A DNA stretch of 64,000 bases, from positions 310,001 to 374,000 of the forward strand of contig NZ_JBNGOQ010000003.1 in assembly GCF_050589645.1 (NCBI RefSeq). The letters are read 5' to 3'. Below the pieces are notes generated by a model, which had not been told where the DNA came from, ran no database searches, and saw only the letters and a list, made by a program, of their open reading frames with translations. This stretch comes from JBNGOQ01 sp050589645 (GTDB lineage Bacteria; Bacteroidota; Bacteroidia; Flavobacteriales; Flavobacteriaceae). The translations under genes and the position numbers were made by a program. This document shows, piece by piece, positions 26,526-35,036 of the stretch (within the stretch, counting starts at the first letter, position 1; each line of letters opens with the position of its first letter).

Positions 26526-27623
26526 ATGAGGATACTGGTGACCCTTTCAAGAATCATTGTAGGTATATTGTTCATTATCAGCGGCTTTATAAAGCTCAAC
26601 GACCCTGTGGGTTTTTCCTTTAAGCTGGAGGAGTATTTTAGTCAAGGGGTGCTGGACCTACCTTTTTTAATGCCCTATGCCCTTGCCATATCGCTTTTTG
26701 TAGTGATTTTGGAAGTGGTTTTGGGGGTGATGCTCTTGGTGGGATTTCGGGTGAAATTTACCGTATGGAGCCTGCTACTGATGATTGTTTTCTTTACCTT
26801 CCTTACCTTCTATTCGGCCTATTTCAACAAGGTGACCGACTGCGGCTGTTTTGGGGATGCCATTAAGTTGACCCCATGGGAATCCTTTACCAAGGATGTG
26901 GTGCTCTTGTTCCTGATTCTGGTACTTTTTATTGGGCAAAAACACATCACTTCTGTTTTTAGCCCTATGGCAAAACGGATCATCACCGGACTTGCCTTGG
27001 TAGGCTGCGTGGTTTTCGCCAATTATGTGCTGAACCATTTGCCCGCCATAGATTTTAGACCGTACAAGATTGGCGCGAACATAGAAGAGGGCATGGGGGT
27101 GCCAGATGATGCTCCCAAAGCAATTTATGAATACGCATGGCGATTCAAGGTGGGGGGTACCGAAAAAATTGTGGTTACGCAGGGGGAATATCCTTCTGTG
27201 GATGGTGAATTTTTGGATGTGGAGACCACCGAAATACAGGAGGGATATGAACCGCCCATACACGATTTTACTATCGAAAAAAATGGTGAGGACCAAACAG
27301 CTTCTTTTCTACAAGAGGAAAAGTTGATCATGGTGGTGGCCTATGATTTGGCGAAAAGCGAAGGGGATGCTTTTGGAGATATTAAAAAGGTTACAGATAC
27401 GGCCAGTAAACAAGGATATACGGTGATAGGGATGTCCGCATCAGGCGGGGCATTGGTTTCGCAGGTCGTGGCAGCACATCAGCTGGATTTCGATTTTTAT
27501 TTTACCGACGAGACCACCTTAAAGACCATAACCCGTTCCAACCCGGGTATCCTGGTCCTGAACAGGGGCACTATTGTTGAAAAAGTACACTATAACGATT
27601 TGGAAGATCTAAGGCTTGATTAG
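26526..27623 (+). CDS. BT_3928-family membrane protein (DoxX/MauE-like)
   Basis: A 365-residue inner-membrane protein. Residues about 1-160 carry four or five helices of the DoxX/MauE type with the motif DCGCFGD, a Cys pair that could take part in disulfide exchange. A C-terminal soluble part from about 190 contains a segment resembling a thioredoxin-like fold (KLIMVVAYDL ... GYTVIGMSAS). This is the arrangement of BT_3928-type proteins. The start at 26526 follows the DUF1599 stop by one base; an upstream ATG (26508) would overlap. A redox role in the envelope is inferred. Confidence 0.82.
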   Translation: MRILVTLSRIIVGILFIISGFIKLNDPVGFSFKLEEYFSQGVLDLPFLMPYALAISLFVVILEVVLGVMLLVGFRVKFTVWSLLLMIVFFTFLTFYSAYFNKVTDCGCFGDAIKLTPWESFTKDVVLLFLILVLFIGQKHITSVFSPMAKRIITGLALVGCVVFANYVLNHLPAIDFRPYKIGANIEEGMGVPDDAPKAIYEYAWRFKVGGTEKIVVTQGEYPSVDGEFLDVETTEIQEGYEPPIHDFTIEKNGEDQTASFLQEEKLIMVVAYDLAKSEGDAFGDIKKVTDTASKQGYTVIGMSASGGALVSQVVAAHQLDFDFYFTDETTLKTITRSNPGILVLNRGTIVEKVHYNDLEDLRLD

Positions 27624-27657
27624 TTATACTGTTTGGAGTTTGTGGTTAATTTGAAAT

Positions 27658-27906
27658 ATGGCGAGAGTAGATAGGATTGAGGATTTGGGAGAGGGGGAAA
27701 ATAAGGAATTCAATAATTTCATAAGTTATTCGAAGGAATCTTGCACCGAGTTTAAATCACAGCTGTACAGATGCTATGATAAGAACCTGATCGCAAATGA
27801 AGCGTTCAAAAAAGGCATTGAGCTAATCGAATTTGAAATAAATAAACTAGGAGCTTTTATGAACTATCTTCGCAACTCGGAGATAAAGGGCCAAAAATTC
27901 AGATAA
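27658..27906 (+). pseudogene. Truncated four-helix-bundle protein (23S rRNA IVP family) remnant
   Basis: The 82-residue frame matches the C-terminal two thirds of the four-helix-bundle family found in 23S rRNA intervening sequences and elsewhere. It shows NKEFNNFISYSKESCTE, FKSQLYRCYD, NLIANEAFKKG, and an ending FMNYLRNSEIKGQKF. Typical members are about 115-125 residues and start with a first helix and a SIPANIAEG-like segment. Here that part is missing and only IEDLGEGE remains. No first-helix coding is visible in the 34 bases back to the previous gene. It is most likely a decayed remnant, though the frame is still open and could be expressed. Confidence 0.65.
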
Positions 27907-27951
27907 CATTCCACCTAGGAAATAACACTAAACACCAAACATAACAACATC

Positions 27952-28701
27952 ATGAGAAGTAAAATAGTTGCAGGGAACTGGAAAATGAACAAAAATCTGG
28001 CGGAGACGGAAGCACTGTTAACGGAACTTGCGGCCAAACTTCCGGACACCGAGGCCGAGGTCATGGTGGCACCCACCTATGTAAACCTCAGTGGGGCCAT
28101 TCGTACGCTGGAAGGCTCTGCCATTCAGGTCATTGCACAGAATATGCATTTTGCGGATAGTGGTGCGTATACCGGGGAAATTTCTGCTGATATGCTGATA
28201 CATATCAGGATAGATACGGTTATTCTAGGACATTCCGAACGCCGGGCCTATTTTGGGGAGGACGATGAAATCCTCGCGAAAAAGGTGGGTACTGCCTTGG
28301 AGAAAAATATGCGCGTCATGTTCTGCTTTGGGGAAGAACTGGAAGATCGAAAATCGGGCAATCATTTCTCCGTGGTGGAAGCGCAGCTTAAGAACGCACT
28401 CTTTGACCTGCCATCCTCGGCTTGGGGCAATATTATATTGGCCTACGAGCCGGTCTGGGCCATAGGGACGGGAGAGACCGCTTCCCCGGAACAGGCGCAG
28501 GAAATGCACGCCTTTATCCGTAAGACGATTGCCGAGGCCTACGATACGGCCATAGCCAACCAGGTTTCCGTGTTGTACGGTGGTAGCGTAAAGCCTTCAA
28601 ATGCCGAGGAGATTTTTTCCAAACCGGATGTGGACGGAGGGCTGATAGGAGGTGCTTCTCTGGTGGCGGACGATTTTGTGGCGATTATCAAGGCCATTTA
28701 A
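27952..28701 (+). CDS. tpiA: Triosephosphate isomerase
   Basis: Interconverts dihydroxyacetone phosphate and glyceraldehyde 3-phosphate in glycolysis. The 249-residue TIM barrel has the expected residues: NWKMNK (Asn and Lys of the active site), GHSERR with the electrophilic His, the catalytic Glu in AYEPVWAIGTG with loop 6 (IGTGETAS), and the phosphate-binding YGGSVKPSNA. It precedes prmA by four bases and is probably cotranscribed with it. Confidence 0.97.
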   Translation: MRSKIVAGNWKMNKNLAETEALLTELAAKLPDTEAEVMVAPTYVNLSGAIRTLEGSAIQVIAQNMHFADSGAYTGEISADMLIHIRIDTVILGHSERRAYFGEDDEILAKKVGTALEKNMRVMFCFGEELEDRKSGNHFSVVEAQLKNALFDLPSSAWGNIILAYEPVWAIGTGETASPEQAQEMHAFIRKTIAEAYDTAIANQVSVLYGGSVKPSNAEEIFSKPDVDGGLIGGASLVADDFVAIIKAI

Positions 28702-28705
28702 CCCC

Positions 28706-29545
28706 ATGGAAAATAGCTATTTAGAATATCGCTTTACGGTAAACCCGGTGCAGCCGGGAACCGATATTCTCATAGCGGAATTGGGCGAGGCGGGATTTGA
28801 AAGTTTTGTGGAAACCGAGGATGGTGTCCTGGCCTATATTAAGAAGGCCGATTGGAGGGAGTCCATGGTGCAGAACCTCAGGGTGCTACATGGTTCTAGT
28901 TTTGATATTGGCTACAGCGCTAAGGAAATAGCACAGCAAAACTGGAATGCGGTTTGGGAAGCGAGTTTTGACCCTATCCAAGTGGGCGATGACTGTGTGG
29001 TCCGTGCCCCTTTTCATGAAAAACCCCAAGTACAGTACGATATTGTCATAGAGCCAAAAATGAGTTTTGGCACAGGCCACCATGAGACCACCCATCTTAT
29101 GATCACCCATATGTTGCACAACGATTTTAAGGGAAAATCTGTTCTGGACATGGGTAGCGGTACCGGCGTATTGGCCATTCTTGCCGCCATGAAGGGTGCA
29201 ACCACAGTAGATGCCATGGATATAGACCATTGGTGCTATGTGAATGCCCTGGAGAATATAAGGCGGAACAACTGTGGCCACATCAAGGTGTATGAGGGCG
29301 ATGCCACCCTTTTGGGAAAGCGGACCTACGATACCATTCTGGCTAACATCAACAGAAATATATTATTGGCGGACATTCCCACCTATGTGGCTTGTCTCCG
29401 TCCTTCGGGCAGTCTTTTTTTAAGTGGTTTTTATACGGAGGACGTTTCCCCGATTGCTAAAAAATGCACCGAAGCAGGCATGATGCTTAAGAGTCGGTTG
29501 CAAAAAAATAACTGGGTGGCACTGCACTTCAACGTTCTTAAATAA
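28706..29545 (+). CDS. prmA: Ribosomal protein L11 methyltransferase
   Basis: A SAM-dependent enzyme that methylates ribosomal protein L11. The 279-residue product has an N-terminal substrate-recognition domain (about 1-100). The catalytic domain has the post-I region PKMSFGTGHHETT, SAM-binding motif I LDMGSGTGVLAILAA, MDIDHWCYVNA, and the NPPY-equivalent ILANINRNIL typical of PrmA. The ATG at 28706 is chosen over 28652 because the latter lies inside tpiA and its residues do not match. The tpiA-prmA-clpS order is common in Flavobacteriia, here interrupted by a metalloprotease gene. Confidence 0.95.
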   Translation: MENSYLEYRFTVNPVQPGTDILIAELGEAGFESFVETEDGVLAYIKKADWRESMVQNLRVLHGSSFDIGYSAKEIAQQNWNAVWEASFDPIQVGDDCVVRAPFHEKPQVQYDIVIEPKMSFGTGHHETTHLMITHMLHNDFKGKSVLDMGSGTGVLAILAAMKGATTVDAMDIDHWCYVNALENIRRNNCGHIKVYEGDATLLGKRTYDTILANINRNILLADIPTYVACLRPSGSLFLSGFYTEDVSPIAKKCTEAGMMLKSRLQKNNWVALHFNVLK

Positions 29546-29655
29546 AACTTAAAATTTAACATCTGGACCCATAGCTTCCCCCGTACATAAGGTAAGTATT
29601 GTAAGTAAATTCCTCAAATTTCAAAATTTATTTTAACCTAAACACCTTATGTACC

Positions 29656-30513
29656 ATGAAGAATTTAAAATCCCCCTTACTTTTCAGTATTTTTTTACTT
29701 TTTTTAATATCCTGCCAAAAGGATAACGAACCGGATGTAACCGAACCCCAGATTGCGGAAGAACCTGCAGAGCAGGCAGCTCCCTTGGAAATAACGGACA
29801 AGGTGGTAAGCTTGTTGAAGCGGAATTTTTACAATGCCGGGGAAATTGAGGTTATCGACTTTCACCTACCCGATGGCAGTGTGGAACAGCGGTATCTGAT
29901 TGAGGACGATATCACCTTCACCCAGGCCCAACTGGAAAGCATGGAGCAATTGGAGACCACCGATAAAAATTACTACACCAACAATCTGGTAAGTCCTAGG
30001 ACCCTCACGATCATAGGATATACCGGAGGAGAAGGTTTTGGGCTCTCCAACAAGGAGCGCACGGCACTGCAGTGGGCCGTGAACAATTACAACAATTTAA
30101 ACCTGAGCATCAATTTTTCGCTGTCCTTCGGCACCAATTTTCAACCTAGGGATATGGTGGTATACCATAACCCCAACCGTTCTGGTAGTGGAGGATCTGC
30201 TGGTTTTCCCAGCGGTGGCAATCCCAATAAGTTTGTTCAGATCTTTGGGTTGGATGCTTTCTCCACGAATGTGAACGAACATGTTATTACCCATGAGATC
30301 GGACATTCTGTGGGCTTTAGGCATACAGACTGGTTTAGTCGCCAAAGCTGTGGGGAAAATATCAACGAAGGCGTGGGTAGTATCGGTGCCAACCCCATTC
30401 CCGGCACCCCAGATGGCTATGACCCCACCTCTTTGATGTTGGCCTGTTTTAGCAGTAGTGAGGATGGGGAATTTAACAACAACGATATCATTTCACTCAA
30501 TTTTCTCTACTGA
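29656..30513 (+). CDS. M57-type zinc metalloprotease, lipoprotein
   Basis: A predicted envelope zinc protease of 285 residues. The lipobox LISC puts Cys20 at the mature N-terminus, followed by an acidic linker (Glu/Pro/Ala-rich to about 45). The catalytic domain holds the extended metzincin-like motif HEIGHSVGFRH with zinc ligands His213, His217 and His223 and catalytic Glu214. The downstream Asp-Gly-Tyr and SLML segment could contain the Met-turn. Flavobacterial proteins of this sort are assigned to peptidase family M57. It sits between prmA and clpS and ends before a terminator. The target protein is unknown. Confidence 0.85.
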   Translation: MKNLKSPLLFSIFLLFLISCQKDNEPDVTEPQIAEEPAEQAAPLEITDKVVSLLKRNFYNAGEIEVIDFHLPDGSVEQRYLIEDDITFTQAQLESMEQLETTDKNYYTNNLVSPRTLTIIGYTGGEGFGLSNKERTALQWAVNNYNNLNLSINFSLSFGTNFQPRDMVVYHNPNRSGSGGSAGFPSGGNPNKFVQIFGLDAFSTNVNEHVITHEIGHSVGFRHTDWFSRQSCGENINEGVGSIGANPIPGTPDGYDPTSLMLACFSSSEDGEFNNNDIISLNFLY

Positions 30514-30548
30514 GATAAGTACCCCTGGAGTTTGTTTACAATACTGTA

Positions 30549-30574
30549 AAAGTGCCCTTAAAGGGCACTTTTTT
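30549..30574 (+). terminator. Terminator after metalloprotease gene
   Basis: AAGTGCCC pairs with GGGCACTT around a TTAA loop, centred near 30560, and a run of six T follows on the plus strand. Confidence 0.88.
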
Positions 30575-30646
30575 GTGCAGCACACTCGTTTTTTTTGGCT
30601 TTTTTAGTATTTAAAAATTGTTATATTAGTACAAAATATCTTGTCT

Positions 30647-30922
30647 ATGGGCACTAAGGAAAAACTTTCTGAAGAGCTGCTTTTAGAAGAAGAGACCCTA
30701 AAGCAGAACGAAATTGTCCTGTTCAATGACGATGTAAATACCTTTGAGCACGTTATTGAGACCTTGGTGGATGTCTGCGAGCACACCCCGGAACAGGCAG
30801 AACAATGTTCGCTCATTGTACATTACAACGGCAAGTGTACCGTTAAGACAGGTGAGTACGATGATTTAAAACCGCGCTGCAGTAGATTGTTACAAGCTGG
30901 ACTGAGCGCCGAAATTGTCTAA
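30647..30922 (+). CDS. clpS: ATP-dependent Clp protease adaptor ClpS
   Basis: An adaptor that delivers N-degron substrates to the Clp protease. The 91-residue product has a charged N-terminal tail and the core motif LFNDDVNTFEHVIETL, where the Asn-Asp pair binds the substrate N-terminus. The later CEHTPEQAEQCSLIVHYNGKCTVKTG completes the fold. The ATG at 30647 is used; a TTG two codons upstream is less likely. It is separated from prmA by the metalloprotease gene and converges on the glucan locus. Confidence 0.94.
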   Translation: MGTKEKLSEELLLEEETLKQNEIVLFNDDVNTFEHVIETLVDVCEHTPEQAEQCSLIVHYNGKCTVKTGEYDDLKPRCSRLLQAGLSAEIV

Positions 30923-30974
30923 TTTCCCGGATTACGTTTGGAAACAAATCGGGTAGTCCTAGGGAACTTTTTGT

Positions 30975-31862
30975 TTAAAATTTCACTTGTTCGTCCTTAT
31001 CCCAAAGCCCCCAATACGCCCCAACATCGCCTTCTGCCCCTACTTTCCACGATTCGTCAAAGGATGAAAAGTAGAATACTTCGATATTATCTTCCTCTGA
31101 CCATTTTATTGTGTTCATAAAATATTTCAAGGCGTTTTCGTAGGACGGGAAGGCACCTTCCAGACTTGTCCCTTGACTGGGCCAACCTGTTTCCGAAATG
31201 ATGACTTTCTTCCCATTACCGGCTTTGAGCGCTCTTTGAAACATATCTTTCATATACAGTAGGGAATAATCCAGGTCACAGCCTTCCCAAAAGGGATAAC
31301 AATTGGCTAAAACAACATCACAAGCCTCGGTTATCCTGGGTCGTTCCGTAAACTCGTAGTAGGCATCCACATAACCCACCGGGATGTCTGGAACGGCCTC
31401 CTTAACTTGCTGCATAAAACCCAATAGTTCATCTTCTGTTAGATCGCCCCGTAGCATAACTTCATTCCCTACTGCGGCTATATCCACATAACCTTCATTG
31501 GCCAAGTGAATAAGGTTTTCCACTTCTTTTTTATTGATCTTTGGGTCGTCGCCCAACCATGCTCCCACCAACGTTTTGATACCGAATTCCCTAGCGATAC
31601 GGGGAATGGCTTCGTTTCCCTCCGTACAGGAAAAAGAACGGATCCACTTGGTGTAGGGCGCAATGATTTCCATTCTTCTGCGTATTTGGTCTTCCGAAAT
31701 TTGGTCTCCTGGCTTCTGCCCCTCTGTATAGGGACTAAAACAGAGACCGTGCATGCCTTCTTCCAAGACTTGTTTGCAGAGACTTTTTAGTTCTTTTGTG
31801 GTCTTACCCGCGTAGTCCAAAGCGGCCAACGCCAAAAATTTTTCTTTTCTATTTGACGACAT
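30975..31862 (-). CDS. GH17 glycoside hydrolase without signal peptide
   Basis: A predicted cytoplasmic beta-1,3-glucan-active enzyme of 295 residues and the last gene of the glucan locus. The GH17 fold is recognised from GLCFSPYTEG, the acid/base in VGNEV (Glu134), the central YVDAYYEF, and the nucleophile in ISETGWPS (Glu224). No signal peptide or lipobox is present, so it should act on imported oligosaccharides, unlike the lipoprotein GH17 at 35037. Hydrolase or transglycosylase activity both occur in the family. It lies 43 bases after the GPH transporter gene, consistent with uptake-linked degradation. Confidence 0.9.
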   Translation of the reverse strand: MSSNRKEKFLALAALDYAGKTTKELKSLCKQVLEEGMHGLCFSPYTEGQKPGDQISEDQIRRRMEIIAPYTKWIRSFSCTEGNEAIPRIAREFGIKTLVGAWLGDDPKINKKEVENLIHLANEGYVDIAAVGNEVMLRGDLTEDELLGFMQQVKEAVPDIPVGYVDAYYEFTERPRITEACDVVLANCYPFWEGCDLDYSLLYMKDMFQRALKAGNGKKVIISETGWPSQGTSLEGAFPSYENALKYFMNTIKWSEEDNIEVFYFSSFDESWKVGAEGDVGAYWGLWDKDEQVKF

Positions 31863-31905
31863 AGTGTTCGTTTAAATTGTACTATTAGGTTTATTCAAAT
31901 TTAGG

Positions 31906-33471
31906 TTAAAGTTCACCTCTTCGCTCGACTAATTCGGCTTTAATTTCCTTGGCTCTCTTTTCGCTAAGGCTATACTTCCACATCACCCATATGGCAAGTG
32001 CTGCGGTAAGCGATGGAATTATGATATCGGCAACTCTAAGTCTGTTCATTGTATCCAATGTTTGCTCAGCGACATTCGGGTCAAATCCAACGATTTTCAA
32101 TATTAATCCGCCTAAAACAAGTGCAATAGCTTGGCCCAATTTAACCATCCACCAGTAAATAGCGCCAAAAGTACCCTCTTTTCTAGGCATGCCGTTATTT
32201 AACTCATCCAGATCGCAAACATCGGCGGTCATGGACATCATCAATGTAAATAACCCACCCATTCCGAAGGCAAATAACGGAATTGGGACGAAGATAAGCC
32301 ATGGAATTTCACTGCCGGGGTCTATGCTAAACCATGACATTCCAATGTTATCCAATACGGGGTTTAACGACTCGAAGAGCGAACCTACCGCTGAGTTTAG
32401 TCCTTTCCCGAATCCAGTTTGATTGAACTCATTGTTCAGTTCTTTATCAAACCCCCACCATTTTAGAAGATAGCCAACAACTGATAAAGCTGTGGATATT
32501 ATAAAAGCCTTTCTTTTTCCCCATTTATTCGCCATTCTTGAAATAATAGGTATCACTAAAAAGGCGGTGATCATGGCATTGATTGTGTTAAACCACGCAG
32601 GCCACGTACCGGCTAGTTCATAACTACCGTTGTACATATAAAATACAATGATGAAAACACCGAATGCCGCTACCAGTTGAAATCCATTAAAAACTAAAAA
32701 CGTGGCGGCACAAAGTTTCATAAAAGGCTTGTTTTTAGAAACTTGAACAATACCAACAAACAATTCTTTCATGTTGGAAGCAAGTGTTCTAAAATTAATT
32801 TCCTTTCGGTTCTCCATATTTGCGGAATCAATTCCTCTACAAAACAAGGCTGGAAGAATTCCAAATACAACGCACATGGCACCTACAATAAGGGCCATGG
32901 TACGAACACCTTCCGTTTGCGTATTAAATGTGTTTGAGTCCGGAATAATTACATACAACCAAGGCACGATCATCCAAGCAATTTGCCCCATACTGTTGGC
33001 AAAACTCATCAATCGCGTTCTTTCATTATAATCAGACGTCATTTCATAGCCCAAACCTACCAATGGTGTTGCGAACATGGTGTTTCCAACAAGGAACAGG
33101 ATTTGTACAATCATGACATGCCAGATAATGTATGATTGTGAGGCATTGTCATCCAACTGCCACATTAAAAAGAAGAGTATACCGCTAATGATAGCTCCTA
33201 AAAAAATGTAGGGTCTTCTTCGTCCCCATTGCGACTTTGTATTGTCGGAAATAAAACCCATTATCGGGTCCGTTATGGCGTCAAATATTCTTGGCAAACC
33301 TCCTAAAAGTCCGGCCCATAACGGGTCAACTCCCCAAGCTGTAAGTAAGAAGAACTGAATAAAAACACCTAGCGTGCCAGGTAAGATATTCAGTATAAAA
33401 TGACCTGCTCCAAAGGCTGCTTTTTGCCCAACAGGGACTCTATCTTTTCTGGTGGTTTTTACATTTGACAT
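31906..33471 (-). CDS. MFS transporter, glycoside-cation symporter (GPH/MelB) type
   Basis: A 521-residue inner-membrane carrier with about twelve helices. The N-terminal part GQKAAFGAGHFILNILPGTLG and FDAITDPIMGFISDNTKSQWGRRRPYI match the MelB/GPH group, in which the conserved Asp binds the coupling cation. Two loop insertions, one near residue 340 (SAVGSLFES), are larger than in MelB. It lies between GH30 and the cytoplasmic GH17, so the likely cargo is laminari-oligosaccharides or gentiobiose-type sugars crossing the inner membrane. Substrate is inferred only from context. Confidence 0.88.
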   Translation of the reverse strand: MSNVKTTRKDRVPVGQKAAFGAGHFILNILPGTLGVFIQFFLLTAWGVDPLWAGLLGGLPRIFDAITDPIMGFISDNTKSQWGRRRPYIFLGAIISGILFFLMWQLDDNASQSYIIWHVMIVQILFLVGNTMFATPLVGLGYEMTSDYNERTRLMSFANSMGQIAWMIVPWLYVIIPDSNTFNTQTEGVRTMALIVGAMCVVFGILPALFCRGIDSANMENRKEINFRTLASNMKELFVGIVQVSKNKPFMKLCAATFLVFNGFQLVAAFGVFIIVFYMYNGSYELAGTWPAWFNTINAMITAFLVIPIISRMANKWGKRKAFIISTALSVVGYLLKWWGFDKELNNEFNQTGFGKGLNSAVGSLFESLNPVLDNIGMSWFSIDPGSEIPWLIFVPIPLFAFGMGGLFTLMMSMTADVCDLDELNNGMPRKEGTFGAIYWWMVKLGQAIALVLGGLILKIVGFDPNVAEQTLDTMNRLRVADIIIPSLTAALAIWVMWKYSLSEKRAKEIKAELVERRGEL

Positions 33472-33483
33472 AATGATCGTGTT

Positions 33484-34986
33484 TTAGTTAGTATTCGTTG
33501 GTTTTTTTATCACCACAGTTTGTATTGCTTGTGCACCTATGGATATTCGCTGAGTGCTTTCTCCCAAAATGAGTTCAAAATTCTTTGCTTCCAGATCCTG
33601 GTTTAAAAGCACTACAACAATGGATTCGTCTGGATTTTTGACCGCAGTAGCCATTAAGGAGTCATCCGAGTTTTCAAACCCTATGCGCACAGCACCAGGT
33701 CTTATGTATTTACTAAAATGGGTTAAAGTATAGTATATGGGGGTAAAGTATACTTCATCTTTTTCTGGGTCGACAATGACCGGTGCCACACACCAATTTT
33801 TAAACCAATTGGGCCCGCCCTGTCTATCCAGGACCATATTCCAGTCTACCCAGCCGTCTACCCAATTGTTTAGGCAACCAATAATGTCTCGTGCATAGCG
33901 GTAGACCGGTGCATATTTGGGGTGCAAGTGTTTTTCATGTTCCGGTGCCCAATCCCAGCCCCAATCCGTTGCTTCTTTAGACCAATACCAGGCATCATCA
34001 TTCCATTTGGGCACTTCGGCATCCACGCAGGCTTCGGACTGTATCAGGTGTTTTGTGGGAGCGGCATTATGCGCAAACTGTAGCGATTCCGGGAACCAAT
34101 CAAAGGTGCTGGCATACCAATGTATGGCAGTACCATCAAAGTATTTGGAGGACGCTTCGTCCTGAAACATAACCTTGACCCATTCGTTTAGCTCATCCCC
34201 ACGGTTTTGATCATAGCCGAGTATTTTAACCTCATGCCCGTCCGATGCCAGCTTTGGGCCTAGATGATGCTGTACAAAATTGGCCATCTCCTGGGGGGTA
34301 TAATGCATACTTTCCCAGTTGTTGTTATTGCCCAAAGGCTCATTTTCAACCGTAAAACCCCATATGTCTATACCCTCGGCCTTATAGGCGTCTATGTATT
34401 TCGAGAAAAACAAGGCCCAGGTATCGTAATATTCGGGCAACAGCTTGCCACCCCTCCAATCATTATTATCCTTCATCCACGGTGGCGCGGTCCATGGCGA
34501 TGCCAGGATTTTGAAACCCTCCCGGGAGGCTACCATGGCTTCTCGAATAAAAAAGATAATATCATCACGATCTTCTTCAATGCTGAAATGTTCAAGTTCC
34601 TTATCTCCTGCAACTGGGGCATAAGAATAATTGCTCAGCGAAAAGTCGCAGGAATTCATATGGGTTCGTGTAAGGGAGTATCTGGCCCCGCTATCACCGA
34701 AGTAGGCCTCAATGATCTTTTTGCGGTTCTCCCCACCCAATTGGTTCAACAGATATGCCGAGGCTTCCGTAAAGGAGCCGCCAAATCCGGTAATGGTCTG
34801 GAATTTTTGCTCCGGTAACAATGTAATTTTCGATTTACCCGTTTCCTCGGGAAATTCGGTAACGGGGCTTAACTTATTTCCCGCTGCCGAAGTTTCATAA
34901 ACTTCGACGTCCAACTTTTTTTCGCTACAAGCACTTAACATCACGGCAACTATCAATATAAAGTTAAATTTGTTGAATCGGTCCAT
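33484..34986 (-). CDS. GH30 glycoside hydrolase, lipoprotein
   Basis: A 500-residue lipoprotein (lipobox MLSAC, Cys20) with a clan GH-A catalytic domain of family GH30: ITGFGGSFTEASA near 65, SPWTAPPWM, acid/base in TVENEP (Glu216) and nucleophile in QSEAC (Glu318). The C-terminal part forms the beta-sandwich that accompanies GH30. Members with this architecture include endo- and exo-beta-1,6-glucanases and glucosylceramidases. In a laminarin-type locus, removal of beta-1,6-linked glucose branches is the best guess. It lies 12 bases upstream of the GPH carrier gene, so the two are surely cotranscribed. Confidence 0.92.
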   Translation of the reverse strand: MDRFNKFNFILIVAVMLSACSEKKLDVEVYETSAAGNKLSPVTEFPEETGKSKITLLPEQKFQTITGFGGSFTEASAYLLNQLGGENRKKIIEAYFGDSGARYSLTRTHMNSCDFSLSNYSYAPVAGDKELEHFSIEEDRDDIIFFIREAMVASREGFKILASPWTAPPWMKDNNDWRGGKLLPEYYDTWALFFSKYIDAYKAEGIDIWGFTVENEPLGNNNNWESMHYTPQEMANFVQHHLGPKLASDGHEVKILGYDQNRGDELNEWVKVMFQDEASSKYFDGTAIHWYASTFDWFPESLQFAHNAAPTKHLIQSEACVDAEVPKWNDDAWYWSKEATDWGWDWAPEHEKHLHPKYAPVYRYARDIIGCLNNWVDGWVDWNMVLDRQGGPNWFKNWCVAPVIVDPEKDEVYFTPIYYTLTHFSKYIRPGAVRIGFENSDDSLMATAVKNPDESIVVVLLNQDLEAKNFELILGESTQRISIGAQAIQTVVIKKPTNTN

Positions 34987-35036
34987 TGTTCTAATTTTTT
35001 TCCGTTGGGGCTATGAAAACTCTCCTGGTGTCTTGG

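Noticed and set aside
30975..31862. The cytoplasmic GH17 as a truncated copy of the exported one
   Set aside because: Both catalytic glutamates and the complete barrel are present. It is a full-length enzyme with its own start, and its sequence differs widely from the other GH17.
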